Assembly (NCBI GenBank): GCA_963746325.1 | Contig: CAVVBC010000024.1 | Location: forward strand, 186,001-250,000 | Direction: 5' to 3' | Source of the DNA: RPQJ01 sp963746325 | Lineage (GTDB): Bacteria > Pseudomonadota > Gammaproteobacteria > Steroidobacterales > Steroidobacteraceae | DNA length: 64,000 nt | Shown: in pieces, positions 45,491 to 53,400 of the stretch | Layout of the letters: each line of letters opens with the position of its first letter | How positions within the stretch are numbered: the stretch's first letter is position 1 | The notes under the pieces: generated by a model | Seen by the model: only the letters and a program-made list of their open reading frames with translations | Database searches by the model: none | What the model was told of the DNA's origin: nothing | Made by a program: the position numbers and the translations under genes

Positions 45491-45558
45491 GCATGGCCGG
45501 GAAATAGTGATCGAAAACGGGCAGGCACGCCATCCGTGACGGCCTTGTCAGCTGCGAG

Positions 45559-46889
45559 TCAGTAGATCCACTGCAGGCGCGTGAGCAACGTCTGCGTGTT
45601 GCCTTCGATGCCGAAGCGATCGAGGTCGATCGTCCCGTAGCCTACGCTCGCCTTCCAGCGATTGTTGGCCCACCAGTTCACGCCGGCCCACCAGCCGTCC
45701 ATCGTGCCGCCGCGCACCGTGCCGTCATCGAGATCGACTTTGCCGTAGCGGCCGATGAGTTCGACCGCGCCCCAGCGCCCCTGCGGCAGGATTCGTCGTG
45801 CATAGCCGGCCTTGCGGTCGTAGGGGCGATGCTCGCCGGTGAGCACCCAGCTGCCTGTCACGTACCAGCCGTCGAGCGTCGGATCGCTGCCGTCGCGTGT
45901 GCTCAGGTCGGCGCGCACGTATTCCGCCAGCACGGAGTAGCCGCCGCGGTTCCAGAGCGCTTCGACACCCGTGTGCCACGCGTGGTCGCCGGCCAGCTTG
46001 CCGGTGTCGACGAAGTCGTCCGCGACATTGGAAGCAGGCTTGCCCTTGTAGCGGAGCACGTCGTCGTCCGCGCCGGCGTAGCGCATGCTGGCGCCGAGAT
46101 GCAGGTAGTTCTCGCCCTCGCCTGACCAGACCGGCAGCGAGGTGACGCGCGCGGCAAAGTCGTTGCCGGAATCGGACCAGGAATCGCCCTGGGTCCACCA
46201 GTCGTTGTACCAGCCCACGGCCCAGGTCGCGCGCTGGCCAAGCACGGTATTGCCGAGCATCACGCCGTCGTTGCGCGAGCGGAAGAACGGACTCAACAGG
46301 CGCTCGTGATGCGGCAGGTTCGCGGCGTCGCCGACCATTTCGTAGGAGAACGGTTCCTTGATCTTGCCGAGCGTCAACGTGCCCAGGTTGCGGCCCGAGG
46401 ACCGTTGCGATGCGGAAATCGGTGGTGTTCCAGTCGTCGGCGGAAGTCTGGTCGAACCCCTTGTACTCGTAGCTCAGCATGTAGTTCCAGGTCCGGAACA
46501 GCTCGAAGTGCCCGCGCGCCGAGAGCCGCAGCGAGCGCGCCTCGAGTTCGTCCTGCTGGTTGCCGACCTGCTGCCTTGCTGGCGGCATCCTGGTCGAAGC
46601 TCGTGTAGTCCATCGGCATGACGACGAAGCCGAACTTGACCGAAAAGCGGTCGTGCTCGTCCTCGTACTGCGCGGCTTCGAGCGTCTTGTCCGGAACGAT
46701 GCTCGACATGACGAAGTCGCCGTCGCTCTTGACCAGGGCCGCGCTCTCGGGCGTCACGTCTGATTCGACTGACTGCGCAGCGACGAGTCCGGGAGCGCAC
46801 GCCGCCATGAGTCCTGCCAGCAGCAGGCCGCGACGCGCGTCGTGAGCCAGGCCAGGATGACGTTCATGGAGCGCTCTCCGGGGCCTCAA
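45559..46889 (-). pseudogene. OprP/OprO-type outer-membrane porin, at least two frameshifts
   Basis: A phosphate-selective-type porin. The first frame shows a signal region (LLLAGLMAACAPGLVAAQ) and VKFGFVVMPMDYTSFDQD. A second gives LRLSARGHFELFRTWNYMLS and YEYKGFDQTSADDWNTTDFR. The third carries the barrel: LGKIKEPFSYEMVGDA, AVGWYNDWWTQGDSWSDSGN and WWAGVNWWANNRWKASVGYG, ending in LLTRLQWIY with an aromatic last residue. The frames change near 46570 and near 46390. The true start is unclear because the signal peptide's N-terminus is out of frame with ATG near 46866. The barrel is intact, and the indels are probably artefacts. Confidence 0.8.
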
Positions 46890-46891
46890 AT

Positions 46892-46971
46892 GAAACCACG
46901 GCGCGCCGCTTGGGTGACCGCCTGCGGGGGTGGGATTGCAGGCGGCTCCCTCACGGGCGCCGTGGAGTTTC
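46892..46971. repeat. Nested inverted repeat between sulfatase and porin genes
   Basis: Outer arms CCACGGCGC (46896-46904) and GCGCCGTGG (46957-46965) enclose inner arms CCGCCTGC (46918-46925) and GCAGGCGG (46938-46945), giving an 80-base cruciform. GAAA and TTTC flank the outer arms with a two-base bulge. It sits in the gap between two minus-strand genes and could stabilise or end the upstream message. Confidence 0.6.
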
Positions 46972-46986
46972 CGGTTCGCTGCCGCG

Positions 46987-48531
46987 TTACTTGTTGGAGC
47001 CGGCCATCACGGCTTCCATGACGCGCTCAAGGTTGAAGCTGCCCGGCTTCTGCCGCGGCGGGAACTCCTTGAAGCTCTGCAGCCACCGGCCGACGTAGGC
47101 GCCGGCCGGCGCGATCGCGAACATGCGCTCCATGTACCAGCGCTGGTAGCCCATGGCGTTCTCTTCCTCGGCGCGTTCGAACGGATCCATGCGCAGGTTG
47201 GTCAGCTTGGGCGCGCGCAGCACGACGAACGGCTCCTGCCAGACCTTCAGGCCCTCGGCCTGCTGCTCGAGGAAGGTGACCTTGATGTCGCCGTAGCGCA
47301 GCGCCGCGACGCTGCCGTCGTCGGTCCAGTAGATGAAGTCCTTGCGCGGCCAGGCGGCTTCGCCGCGCAGCGCGGGGCCGAGGTCGTAGCCGTCGAGGTG
47401 CACCTTGTAGGTGGTCTTGCCGACCTTCCAGCCCTTGAGCGCGTCCGCGATGACCGTCGTGTTGCCGGCCGCGGCGACCAGCGTCGGCAGCATGTCCTCG
47501 TGCGCGCCGATGTCGTTGATGACCGTGCCCGGCTTGATCACGCCCGGCCACTTGATCATCGTCGGCACGCGGTAGCCGCCTTCCCACTGCGTGTTCTTCT
47601 CGCCGCGGAACATGGTCGTGCCGCCGTCCGGCCACGTGAACGTCTCGGCGCCGTTGTCGGTCGAGTACATCACGATGGTGTTCTGGTCGACGCCGAGCGC
47701 CTTGAGCTTGGCCAGCACCTGGCCGACGTGCCCGTCGTGCTCGACCATGCCGTCGGCGTAGATGCCAAGGCCGGTCTTGCCCTCCGCGTCCGCGTGCAGG
47801 TGGGTGAAGATGTGCATGCGGGTGGAGTTCCACCAGATGAAGAACGGCTTGTTGGCCCTGACCGCGCGCTCCATGAAGTCGAGCGCCTTCTCCGTGACTT
47901 CGCGATCGATCGTCTCCATGCGCTTCTTGGTCAGCGGCCCGGTGTCGGTGATGCGGCCGTCGGCGAAGCTGTGGATCACGCCGCGCGGGCCGAACTTCTT
48001 CTTGAACTCCGGGTCCTTCGGGTAGTCGACGTTCTCGGGCTCTTCCTCGGCGTTGAGGTGGTAGAGGTTGCCGAAGAACTCGTCGAAGCCGTGCGCCGTC
48101 GGCAGCATCGAGTCACGGTCGCCGAGGTGGTTCTTGCCGAACTGGCCGGTGGCGTAACCCTGCGCCCGCAGGAAGGTGGCGATGGTCGGGTCGGCGGCCA
48201 TCATGCCCTCCGGCGCGCCGGGCAGGCCGACCTTGGTGAGACCGGTGCGGATCGGCGACTGGCCGGTGACGAAGGCGGCGCGACCGGCGGTGCAGCTCTG
48301 CTGGCCGTACCAGTCGGTGAACAGTGCGCCCTCGGCGGCGATGCTGTCGATGTTGGGCGTGCGGTAGCCCATCATGCCGCGGTTGTAGGCGCTGATGTTG
48401 AAGCCGCCGATGTCGTCGCCCCAGATGACGAGGATATTGGGCTTCTGCGTCTGTGCCTGGGCGGCACCGCTCAATGCGCCGAGCACCGCGACCAACGCGG
48501 CGCCGAACACTCCTGCGAATCTCTTGTGCAT
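46987..48531 (-). CDS. Arylsulfatase-family sulfatase, exported
   Basis: A hydrolase of 514 residues with an export signal (HKRFAGVFGAALVAVLGALS GAAQAQ). Metal-binding is at PNILVIWGDDIGGFNISAYN. The formylglycine motif is SCTAGRAAFVTGQ, a C-x-A-x-R variant with Ala where most sulfatases have Pro. Downstream HGFDEFFGNLYHLNAEEEPE, FIWWNSTRMH and MYSTDNGAETFTWPDGG supply metal and sulfate ligands. It removes sulfate from organic esters in the periplasm and needs a formylglycine-generating or anaerobic maturase, neither of which is in the window. ATG 48531 has AAGGGG at a good distance; GTG 48540 is less likely. Confidence 0.93.
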   Translation of the reverse strand: MHKRFAGVFGAALVAVLGALSGAAQAQTQKPNILVIWGDDIGGFNISAYNRGMMGYRTPNIDSIAAEGALFTDWYGQQSCTAGRAAFVTGQSPIRTGLTKVGLPGAPEGMMAADPTIATFLRAQGYATGQFGKNHLGDRDSMLPTAHGFDEFFGNLYHLNAEEEPENVDYPKDPEFKKKFGPRGVIHSFADGRITDTGPLTKKRMETIDREVTEKALDFMERAVRANKPFFIWWNSTRMHIFTHLHADAEGKTGLGIYADGMVEHDGHVGQVLAKLKALGVDQNTIVMYSTDNGAETFTWPDGGTTMFRGEKNTQWEGGYRVPTMIKWPGVIKPGTVINDIGAHEDMLPTLVAAAGNTTVIADALKGWKVGKTTYKVHLDGYDLGPALRGEAAWPRKDFIYWTDDGSVAALRYGDIKVTFLEQQAEGLKVWQEPFVVLRAPKLTNLRMDPFERAEEENAMGYQRWYMERMFAIAPAGAYVGRWLQSFKEFPPRQKPGSFNLERVMEAVMAGSNK

Positions 48532-48674
48532 TTTTCCCACCCCTTTTGAAAGTAAATACTGTTCTTATCGGGTGCAGGCGCCCCGAGCGCACGCTGCACA
48601 CCCGGGACGAAAATTGCCGCAATCGACGGCATGTGTCCAATGCATCTTCTACATGATCGGTATAACATGGACGC

Positions 48675-49737
48675 ATGGCGCTGGAGCTTCAGCAACTGCG
48701 GCAGGTGGTGGCACTCGCCGAGCACCGCAGCTTCGTGCGTGCCGCCGCTGCGCTGCACATCAGCCAGCCCGCGCTGTCGCGCTCCATCCAGCACGTCGAG
48801 CAGCGTTTCGGCAGTGCCCTGTTCGTGCGCTCGAGCGGCGGGGTCGTACCCACGGACCTGGGGCGCCTGTACATCGAGCGCTCGCGCGACCTGCTGCGCA
48901 TGGCCGACGAACTCGAAGCCGAAGCCGTGGGCCACTCGCAATTGCGGTCGGGGCGTGTCGACGTCGGTGGCGGTCCGTACCCGACCGACTCGTTGCTGAG
49001 TCCCGCCTGCGCCCGGTTCGTCGAGGCGTTTCCGCGGGTGACCGTACAGCTCCATTCCGGCAACTGGGATGAACTCGTGCAGCGACTGCGCGCCCGCGCG
49101 CTCGATTTCTTCGTCGCCGAGACGAGCGTGCTGGCCCGCGAGCCGGACCTGGACGTCGTGCCGCTGCCCGTGCAGCACGCCCTGTACTTTTTTGCGCGCG
49201 CGGAACATCCGCTCGCCAGCCAGCGCGACGTGCGTGCTGCGGACGTGTTCGCCTGGCCGTTCGTGACGCCGTCGCGCATTCCGCCGCGAGTGCTCGATCC
49301 GCTGCATTGCCGCGCACCGCGAGGGCTCGGCACGGCAGCAGGCGGCGCGACCTTTGCCTGCCATCCAGTGCAACGGGCTGTCGGCCATGAAGCGCATCGT
49401 CGCGCACTCAAACGCCGTCAGTGGTTCGATCCTGCCATGCATCGACGACGAACTGGAGTCCGGCAGGTTCGTGCTGCTGGGCACGGAGTTGTGGCTGTCC
49501 CTGCAATACGGAATCGTCAGTCTCGCCGGGCGGCCCTGGACCCAGACCGCGGCCAGGCTGCGGGAGTTCGTGCTGCAGGCTGAACAGGAAACGATCGAAC
49601 GGTCCCGCGAACTGCTGGCCCGGCACAGTCCTGAGAAGCGTTTCGGGATGGCCAGACACCAGGCGAGCCCGCCAGCGCGGGCGAAGAGCACAGCTCGCTC
49701 CCGGCGGGACGGCTCGCCCAGGAAAGCGCGGAGCTGA
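48675..49737 (+). pseudogene. LysR-family regulator, one frameshift
   Basis: The N-terminal winged helix is complete (LQQLRQVVALAEHRSFVRAA, SQPALSRSIQHVEQRFGSAL) and the effector domain continues to about 49310 (ALDFFVAETSVLAREPDLDV). The last third is in another frame (NGLSAMKRIVAHSNAVSGSI, LWLSLQYGIVSLAGRPWTQT). The break lies in 49310-49350. Joined, it is a normal-length regulator, so a sequence error is likely. It is divergent from the sulfatase, with 143 bases between starts, and is its natural candidate regulator. Confidence 0.85.
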
Positions 49738-49818
49738 ACGTGAGTGCGCGCAAATTGATTCACGAGCCATTGACGCGGCCCGGTGCACCGGGATAGACCA
49801 CCGCGAGGATCCCGACGC

Positions 49819-50244
49819 ATGAGTCGCCAGAACATATTGACCGTGCATACGCCGGGTGCAGGGCTGCACGAGTTCACCACCGACGTCGCGCGCTTCGTGC
49901 GCGAGTGTCGCTGCGAACAGGGCGTGCTGACGCTGTTCGTCAGGCACACCTCCTGTTCGCTGCTGGTGCAGGAAAATGCTGACCCCGACGTGCGCGCCGA
50001 TCTCGACGAATTCTTCCGCCGGCTGGTGCCGCGCAGTGACGACGCGTCCATGCAATGGGTGCGGCATGGCGCCGAAGGCCCGGACGACATGCCGGGTCAC
50101 ATCAAGGCGGCGCTGACAGCGACGTCACTGTCGATTCCGGTCGTCGATGCGCGGCTGGCGCTCGGCCAGTGGCAGGGTATCTACCTGTTCGAGCATCGCG
50201 ACGGCGCGCACGCTCGCCAGGTGGTGCTGCACCTCACGGACTGA
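49819..50244 (+). CDS. yjbQ: YjbQ/UPF0047 family protein
   Basis: A protein of 141 residues. The family signature is present: GVLTLFVRHTSCSLLVQENA and DPDVRADLDEFFRRL, followed by MPGHIKAALTATSLSIPV and GQWQGIYLFEHRDG. YjbQ folds as a small beta-rich enzyme; weak thiamine-phosphate synthase activity has been reported for E. coli YjbQ, but its role is open. ATG 49819 follows GAGGATCCC. Its end overlaps the convergent oxidase reading by 64 bases, which is longer than normal and suggests the oxidase's true stop is shifted. Confidence 0.92.
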   Translation: MSRQNILTVHTPGAGLHEFTTDVARFVRECRCEQGVLTLFVRHTSCSLLVQENADPDVRADLDEFFRRLVPRSDDASMQWVRHGAEGPDDMPGHIKAALTATSLSIPVVDARLALGQWQGIYLFEHRDGAHARQVVLHLTD

Positions 50245-51473
50245 CGGTTCGGACGGGCCGGACCGCGCCGGGTCCCGTGACGAATCTCAGCCAGACGCGG
50301 CTGCAATCGTCGGGGCGAGAGCGCCTGCTCCGTGATCCCCTGCTCGAGGATGTCTTCCGGCAGGGCTGCGCCTGTCACCAGGGCGGCCGCGACGCGCGCG
50401 AGCGCCGGGGCCATCTGGATGCCATAGCCGCCCTGGCCGGCGAGCCAGAAAAAGCCCTCCGCATCAGCGGCAAAGCCGACGACAGGCGAGCGGTCGGGCA
50501 CGAAACTACGCAGCCCGGCCCAGCTGTGGCCGACGCGCGTCACTTGTACCGTCGTCGCGTGCTCGAAGCGGTCGACGGCGATCGCGACGTCGATGTCGTC
50601 GGGCATCGCATCGCAGGGCTCCATCGGGTCTTCGTTCGCCGGCGACAGCAGCAACCTGCCGGCATCGGGCTTGAAGTAGAACTCTTCCTCGACGTCGATG
50701 ACCATCGGCCACGCCGTGACGTCGTAGCCCGCCGGCGCCGGCAACAGCACGACCGTACGTCGCAGCGGTTGCAGGCCGATCGGCTGCACGCCGGCCGCGA
50801 TCGCGATGCGATCCGCCCAGGCGCCGCCCGCATTGACCAGCACCGGTGCGGCAAACTCACCGGCCTGCGTACGGGCATGCCACAAGCCGCCGCTGCGTTC
50901 GAGCACCGCAGCGCCCGTGCCGGTGACCAGCTGCAGGCCGGCCTGGCGGGCGCTGCGGAGATAGCCGAGATGGATCGCCGCGACGTCCATGTCGTGGCCG
51001 GTCGGGTCGAGCAAGGCGCCGGCGATCCAGTCCTCACGCAACACCGGGCAGTGCTGCAGCGCACCCGTGGCGTCGAGTTCCACGCATGCGCTCGCGCCCG
51101 CGTATTCCGCAACCATCGCGTCGAGCGCAAACAGCCGTGGCTCGTCGGCAACGAACAGCGCGGCGCGCGGCTGCAGCAATGGATGCGCGGCAAAACCACG
51201 CGGGGGCGCCTGCAGGAATGAACGGCTGGCCCGCGTCAGGGCGCGCACGGTCGCGTTGCCGTAGGTCTCGAAGAACATCGCCGCCGAACGTCCGGTGGCG
51301 TGCAGCCCCGGCTGGTCTTCCTGCTCCAGCAGCACCACTCGCAGCGTCGGGGCCAGCGCTGCTGCGAGCGATGCGCCAGCCATGCCCGCGCCAAGGACAA
51401 TCACATCTGCGGTCTTGGGCAAGGCAGGCTCAGTGGACAGTGACGATGGCAGCGACGATACGTGGGTCCGCAC
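50181..51473 (-). CDS. FAD-dependent DAO-type oxidase/dehydrogenase
   Basis: A flavoprotein of 430 residues. The dinucleotide fold is DVIVLGAGMAGASLAAAL. The conserved substrate half holds GRSAAMFFETYGNATVRAL, LVNAGGAWADRIAIAAG, GLRSFVPDRSPVVGFAA and GFFWLAGQGGYGIQMAPALA. This is the DAO family that oxidises amines, amino acids or glycerol-3-phosphate. The last 40 residues (RRLQPRLAEIRHGTRRGPAR...) run into the YjbQ gene and are not family-like; a frameshift near the C-terminus may extend it artificially. The start is a GTG. Confidence 0.85.
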   Translation of the reverse strand: MRTHVSSLPSSLSTEPALPKTADVIVLGAGMAGASLAAALAPTLRVVLLEQEDQPGLHATGRSAAMFFETYGNATVRALTRASRSFLQAPPRGFAAHPLLQPRAALFVADEPRLFALDAMVAEYAGASACVELDATGALQHCPVLREDWIAGALLDPTGHDMDVAAIHLGYLRSARQAGLQLVTGTGAAVLERSGGLWHARTQAGEFAAPVLVNAGGAWADRIAIAAGVQPIGLQPLRRTVVLLPAPAGYDVTAWPMVIDVEEEFYFKPDAGRLLLSPANEDPMEPCDAMPDDIDVAIAVDRFEHATTVQVTRVGHSWAGLRSFVPDRSPVVGFAADAEGFFWLAGQGGYGIQMAPALARVAAALVTGAALPEDILEQGITEQALSPRRLQPRLAEIRHGTRRGPARPNRQSVRCSTTWRACAPSRCSNR

Positions 51474-51542
51474 GCCGTTGCCAACGGTATGCGGACCCGC
51501 TCGACGCGACGCACCCCCGCGGAGGATGCGTTCGGCGTTACG

Positions 51543-52115
51543 ATGTCATCCATGACGGTCTTCGAGTTCCTGCTGGCCCTGTACGCGATCGTCGCAGGCC
51601 TTGGCATCTCACTGCTGGTGACGAGCATCGGCCAGATGATCGAGGCGCGTGATCGCGTCCGCCTTTTCTGGGTGCACGGCTGCTGGATCGCGCTGGTATT
51701 CGTGGCGCATGTAATGAGCTGGTTCTCGATCTGGAGTTTTCGCGACCACGCGGGCTGGACCGTGCTGGAGGCGCTGCTGCTGCTCGCGGCACCGATCCTG
51801 CTGTACCTGATCAGCCATCTCGCCGTGCCGGACCTCGAGGACGACCGGATCCACGACATGCGCGAGTACTACTTTCGCCAGGCGCGGTGGAGCCAGGGAC
51901 TGATGCTGGGGGTCGTCGTGGCGGGTGCCCTGATCCACATCGTGATCGAAGACGCGTTTGCGCTGACAGGCGTGCGTGGTGCTCGCCTCGCCATCGCGGC
52001 GATCCTGTTGCCCGGGCTGCTGACGCTCAATCCGCGGGTGCACGCGGCGCAGGCCGTGCTGCTTGCAATCGCCTTGCTGCTCGCGATTTCCTTCGTCTCG
52101 CGACCGATTGGCTGA
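51543..52115 (+). CDS. Hydrophobic integral membrane protein, function unknown
   Basis: A protein of 190 residues with about six membrane helices: MTVFEFLLALYAIVAGLGIS, LFWVHGCWIALVFVAHVMSW, VLEALLLLAAPILLYLISHL, LMLGVVVAGALIHIVIEDAF and two C-terminal helices (AAILLPGLLTLNP, AVLLAIALLLAISFV). One charged loop (VPDLEDDRIHDMREYYFRQA) faces the cytoplasm. The start at 51543 or 51552 is open. It is convergent with phhA; the two ends are one base apart. I do not recognise the family. Confidence 0.7.
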   Translation: MSSMTVFEFLLALYAIVAGLGISLLVTSIGQMIEARDRVRLFWVHGCWIALVFVAHVMSWFSIWSFRDHAGWTVLEALLLLAAPILLYLISHLAVPDLEDDRIHDMREYYFRQARWSQGLMLGVVVAGALIHIVIEDAFALTGVRGARLAIAAILLPGLLTLNPRVHAAQAVLLAIALLLAISFVSRPIG

Positions 52116-52116
52116 A

Positions 52117-53058
52117 CTAGACCGGGCGGGCCCCTGAACCGCGCCCGCCCCGCAGCTCGTATTCCTGCGTGCCGCGGTGGTAGATGTGGTCGGTGTCGAG
52201 CGCCGCGGTCTTCGCGTATTGGAAAGCCGGCGCGAGCGAATCGTAGATCGGCTCGAACCCGCGCTGTTCCGTCAGGTGAAACAACTCGCGGAACGACTCG
52301 ATCACGAAGTACGTCGCCTGCAGGTCGGAGATCGTGTAGTCGGTGCGCATGACCCGGTCGACGTTCAGGTGGATGCGGTTCGGCGATTGCCCCTGGAGGG
52401 CGAACACCGTCTCGGTCGGGCCCGACAGGATGCCTGCGCCGTAGATGCGCAACTGGTCGTCCTCGAGGATCAGGCCGAATTCGACCGTGTACCAGTACAG
52501 CGCGCTCAGCGCCTTGAGCCGGTTGTACTTGAGCGCCTTCCAGCCCGCGCGCCCGTACGCCTCCATGTAGCTGGCGTAGATCGGGTCGGTGAGCAGCGGC
52601 ACGTGCCCGAAGACGTCGTGGAAGACGTCAGGCTCCTGGATGTAGTCGAACTGCTCGCGTGACCGGATGAAGTTGCCGGCCGGGAAACGCCGGTTCGCGA
52701 GGTGGTAGTAGAAGACATGGTCGGGAATCAGCATCGGCACCGGCACGACGCTCCATCCGGTCAGGCCCTGCAACTCCTCGCTCATCTGTGCGAAGTCGGG
52801 CACACCGCCGCGGCCCAGGTCGAGCCGCTCCAGGCCGCGCATGAACTCGCTGCAGGCATGGCCGGGCATCAATGCGATCTGCCGCGCGTAGAGCTCGTCC
52901 CAGATCCGGTGTTCGGCGGTGCCGTACTTGCGTTGCGCCGGCTCGAGCCAGTCGTCGCCGAGGCCCGCCGGCTTGCGCAGCGGAGCGACATACACGGATG
53001 CCGGCATCGCGGGGATCCGGGAGTAATCGAACGGCTGGGACGACGTGCCCTGAGTCAT
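52117..53058 (-). CDS. phhA: Phenylalanine 4-monooxygenase
   Basis: A pterin-dependent aromatic amino-acid hydroxylase of 313 residues that turns phenylalanine into tyrosine. The iron site is complete: His-His in FHDVFGHVPLLTDPIYASYM and Glu in LYWYTVEFGLILEDDQLRIY. Family blocks such as RRFPAGNFIRSREQFDYIQE and YGAGILSGPTETVFAL are present. ATG 53058 is chosen since the added leader to 53145 is not conserved. No pterin carbinolamine dehydratase gene is adjacent. Two unusual hairpins lie just upstream. Confidence 0.96.
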   Translation of the reverse strand: MTQGTSSQPFDYSRIPAMPASVYVAPLRKPAGLGDDWLEPAQRKYGTAEHRIWDELYARQIALMPGHACSEFMRGLERLDLGRGGVPDFAQMSEELQGLTGWSVVPVPMLIPDHVFYYHLANRRFPAGNFIRSREQFDYIQEPDVFHDVFGHVPLLTDPIYASYMEAYGRAGWKALKYNRLKALSALYWYTVEFGLILEDDQLRIYGAGILSGPTETVFALQGQSPNRIHLNVDRVMRTDYTISDLQATYFVIESFRELFHLTEQRGFEPIYDSLAPAFQYAKTAALDTDHIYHRGTQEYELRGGRGSGARPV

Positions 53059-53181
53059 GCGCCCAATGGTCGCGCATGCTGCGCTCGATTGCCATCGGAC
53101 TGCGCCCGGCGGCGGTGCCAGGCGCGCCGGTTTCCAATTCGGCACCGCGCGTCGAACACGCGAGGGTGACCCATCGCTGGC

Positions 53182-53255
53182 GCGTCCGACCCGGGACCGT
53201 TCCCCGAGCTTGGAAAGGCAGACACGCGCTCTGGGAACGGTCCCGGGTCGGACGC
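53182..53255. repeat. Hairpin A of a mirrored pair
   Basis: Arms at 53182-53204 and 53233-53255 are a perfect 23-bp inverted repeat (GCGTCCGACC... / ...GGTCGGACGC). The loop at 53205-53232 is 28 bases (CGAGCTTGG...GCGCTCT). The loop is the exact reverse complement of the loop of hairpin B, so the two elements are inverted copies. It lies between phhA and a PLD gene. Confidence 0.9.
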
Positions 53256-53290
53256 TTGCGACATGACAGCCTGCGATGCTGCCAGAGCGC

Positions 53291-53356
53291 TCGATCCGGT
53301 GCCTGTCACAGAGCGCGTGTCTGCCTTTCCAAGCTCGGTGACAGGCACCGGATCGA
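53291..53356. repeat. Hairpin B of a mirrored pair
   Basis: Arms at 53291-53309 and 53338-53356 are a perfect 19-bp inverted repeat (TCGATCCGGTGCC... / ...GGCACCGGATCGA). Its loop at 53310-53337 is 28 bases and is the exact reverse complement of the loop of hairpin A. Compared with arm A, 12 of 18 aligned arm positions match, and every difference is compensated in the partner arm. Confidence 0.9.
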
Positions 53357-53400
53357 ACGCACGCAACGCGTCACTTGCGGACCTGTGCAGGGCTTCACAC

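Larger units (their letters stand above)
53059..53400. other. Intergenic gap holding the hairpin pair
   Basis: This 342-base gap between phhA and the PLD gene contains no gene that I can support. Two hairpins fill 53182-53356; the 123 bases to the left should contain the phhA promoter. Confidence 0.6.

Noticed and set aside
46930..48549. Long plus-strand frame opposite the sulfatase
   Set aside because: It mirrors the sulfatase codons, lacks a ribosome site and matches no family.
53182..53356. CRISPR array or tandem repeat
   Set aside because: There are two inverted, not direct, copies and no spacers of equal length.
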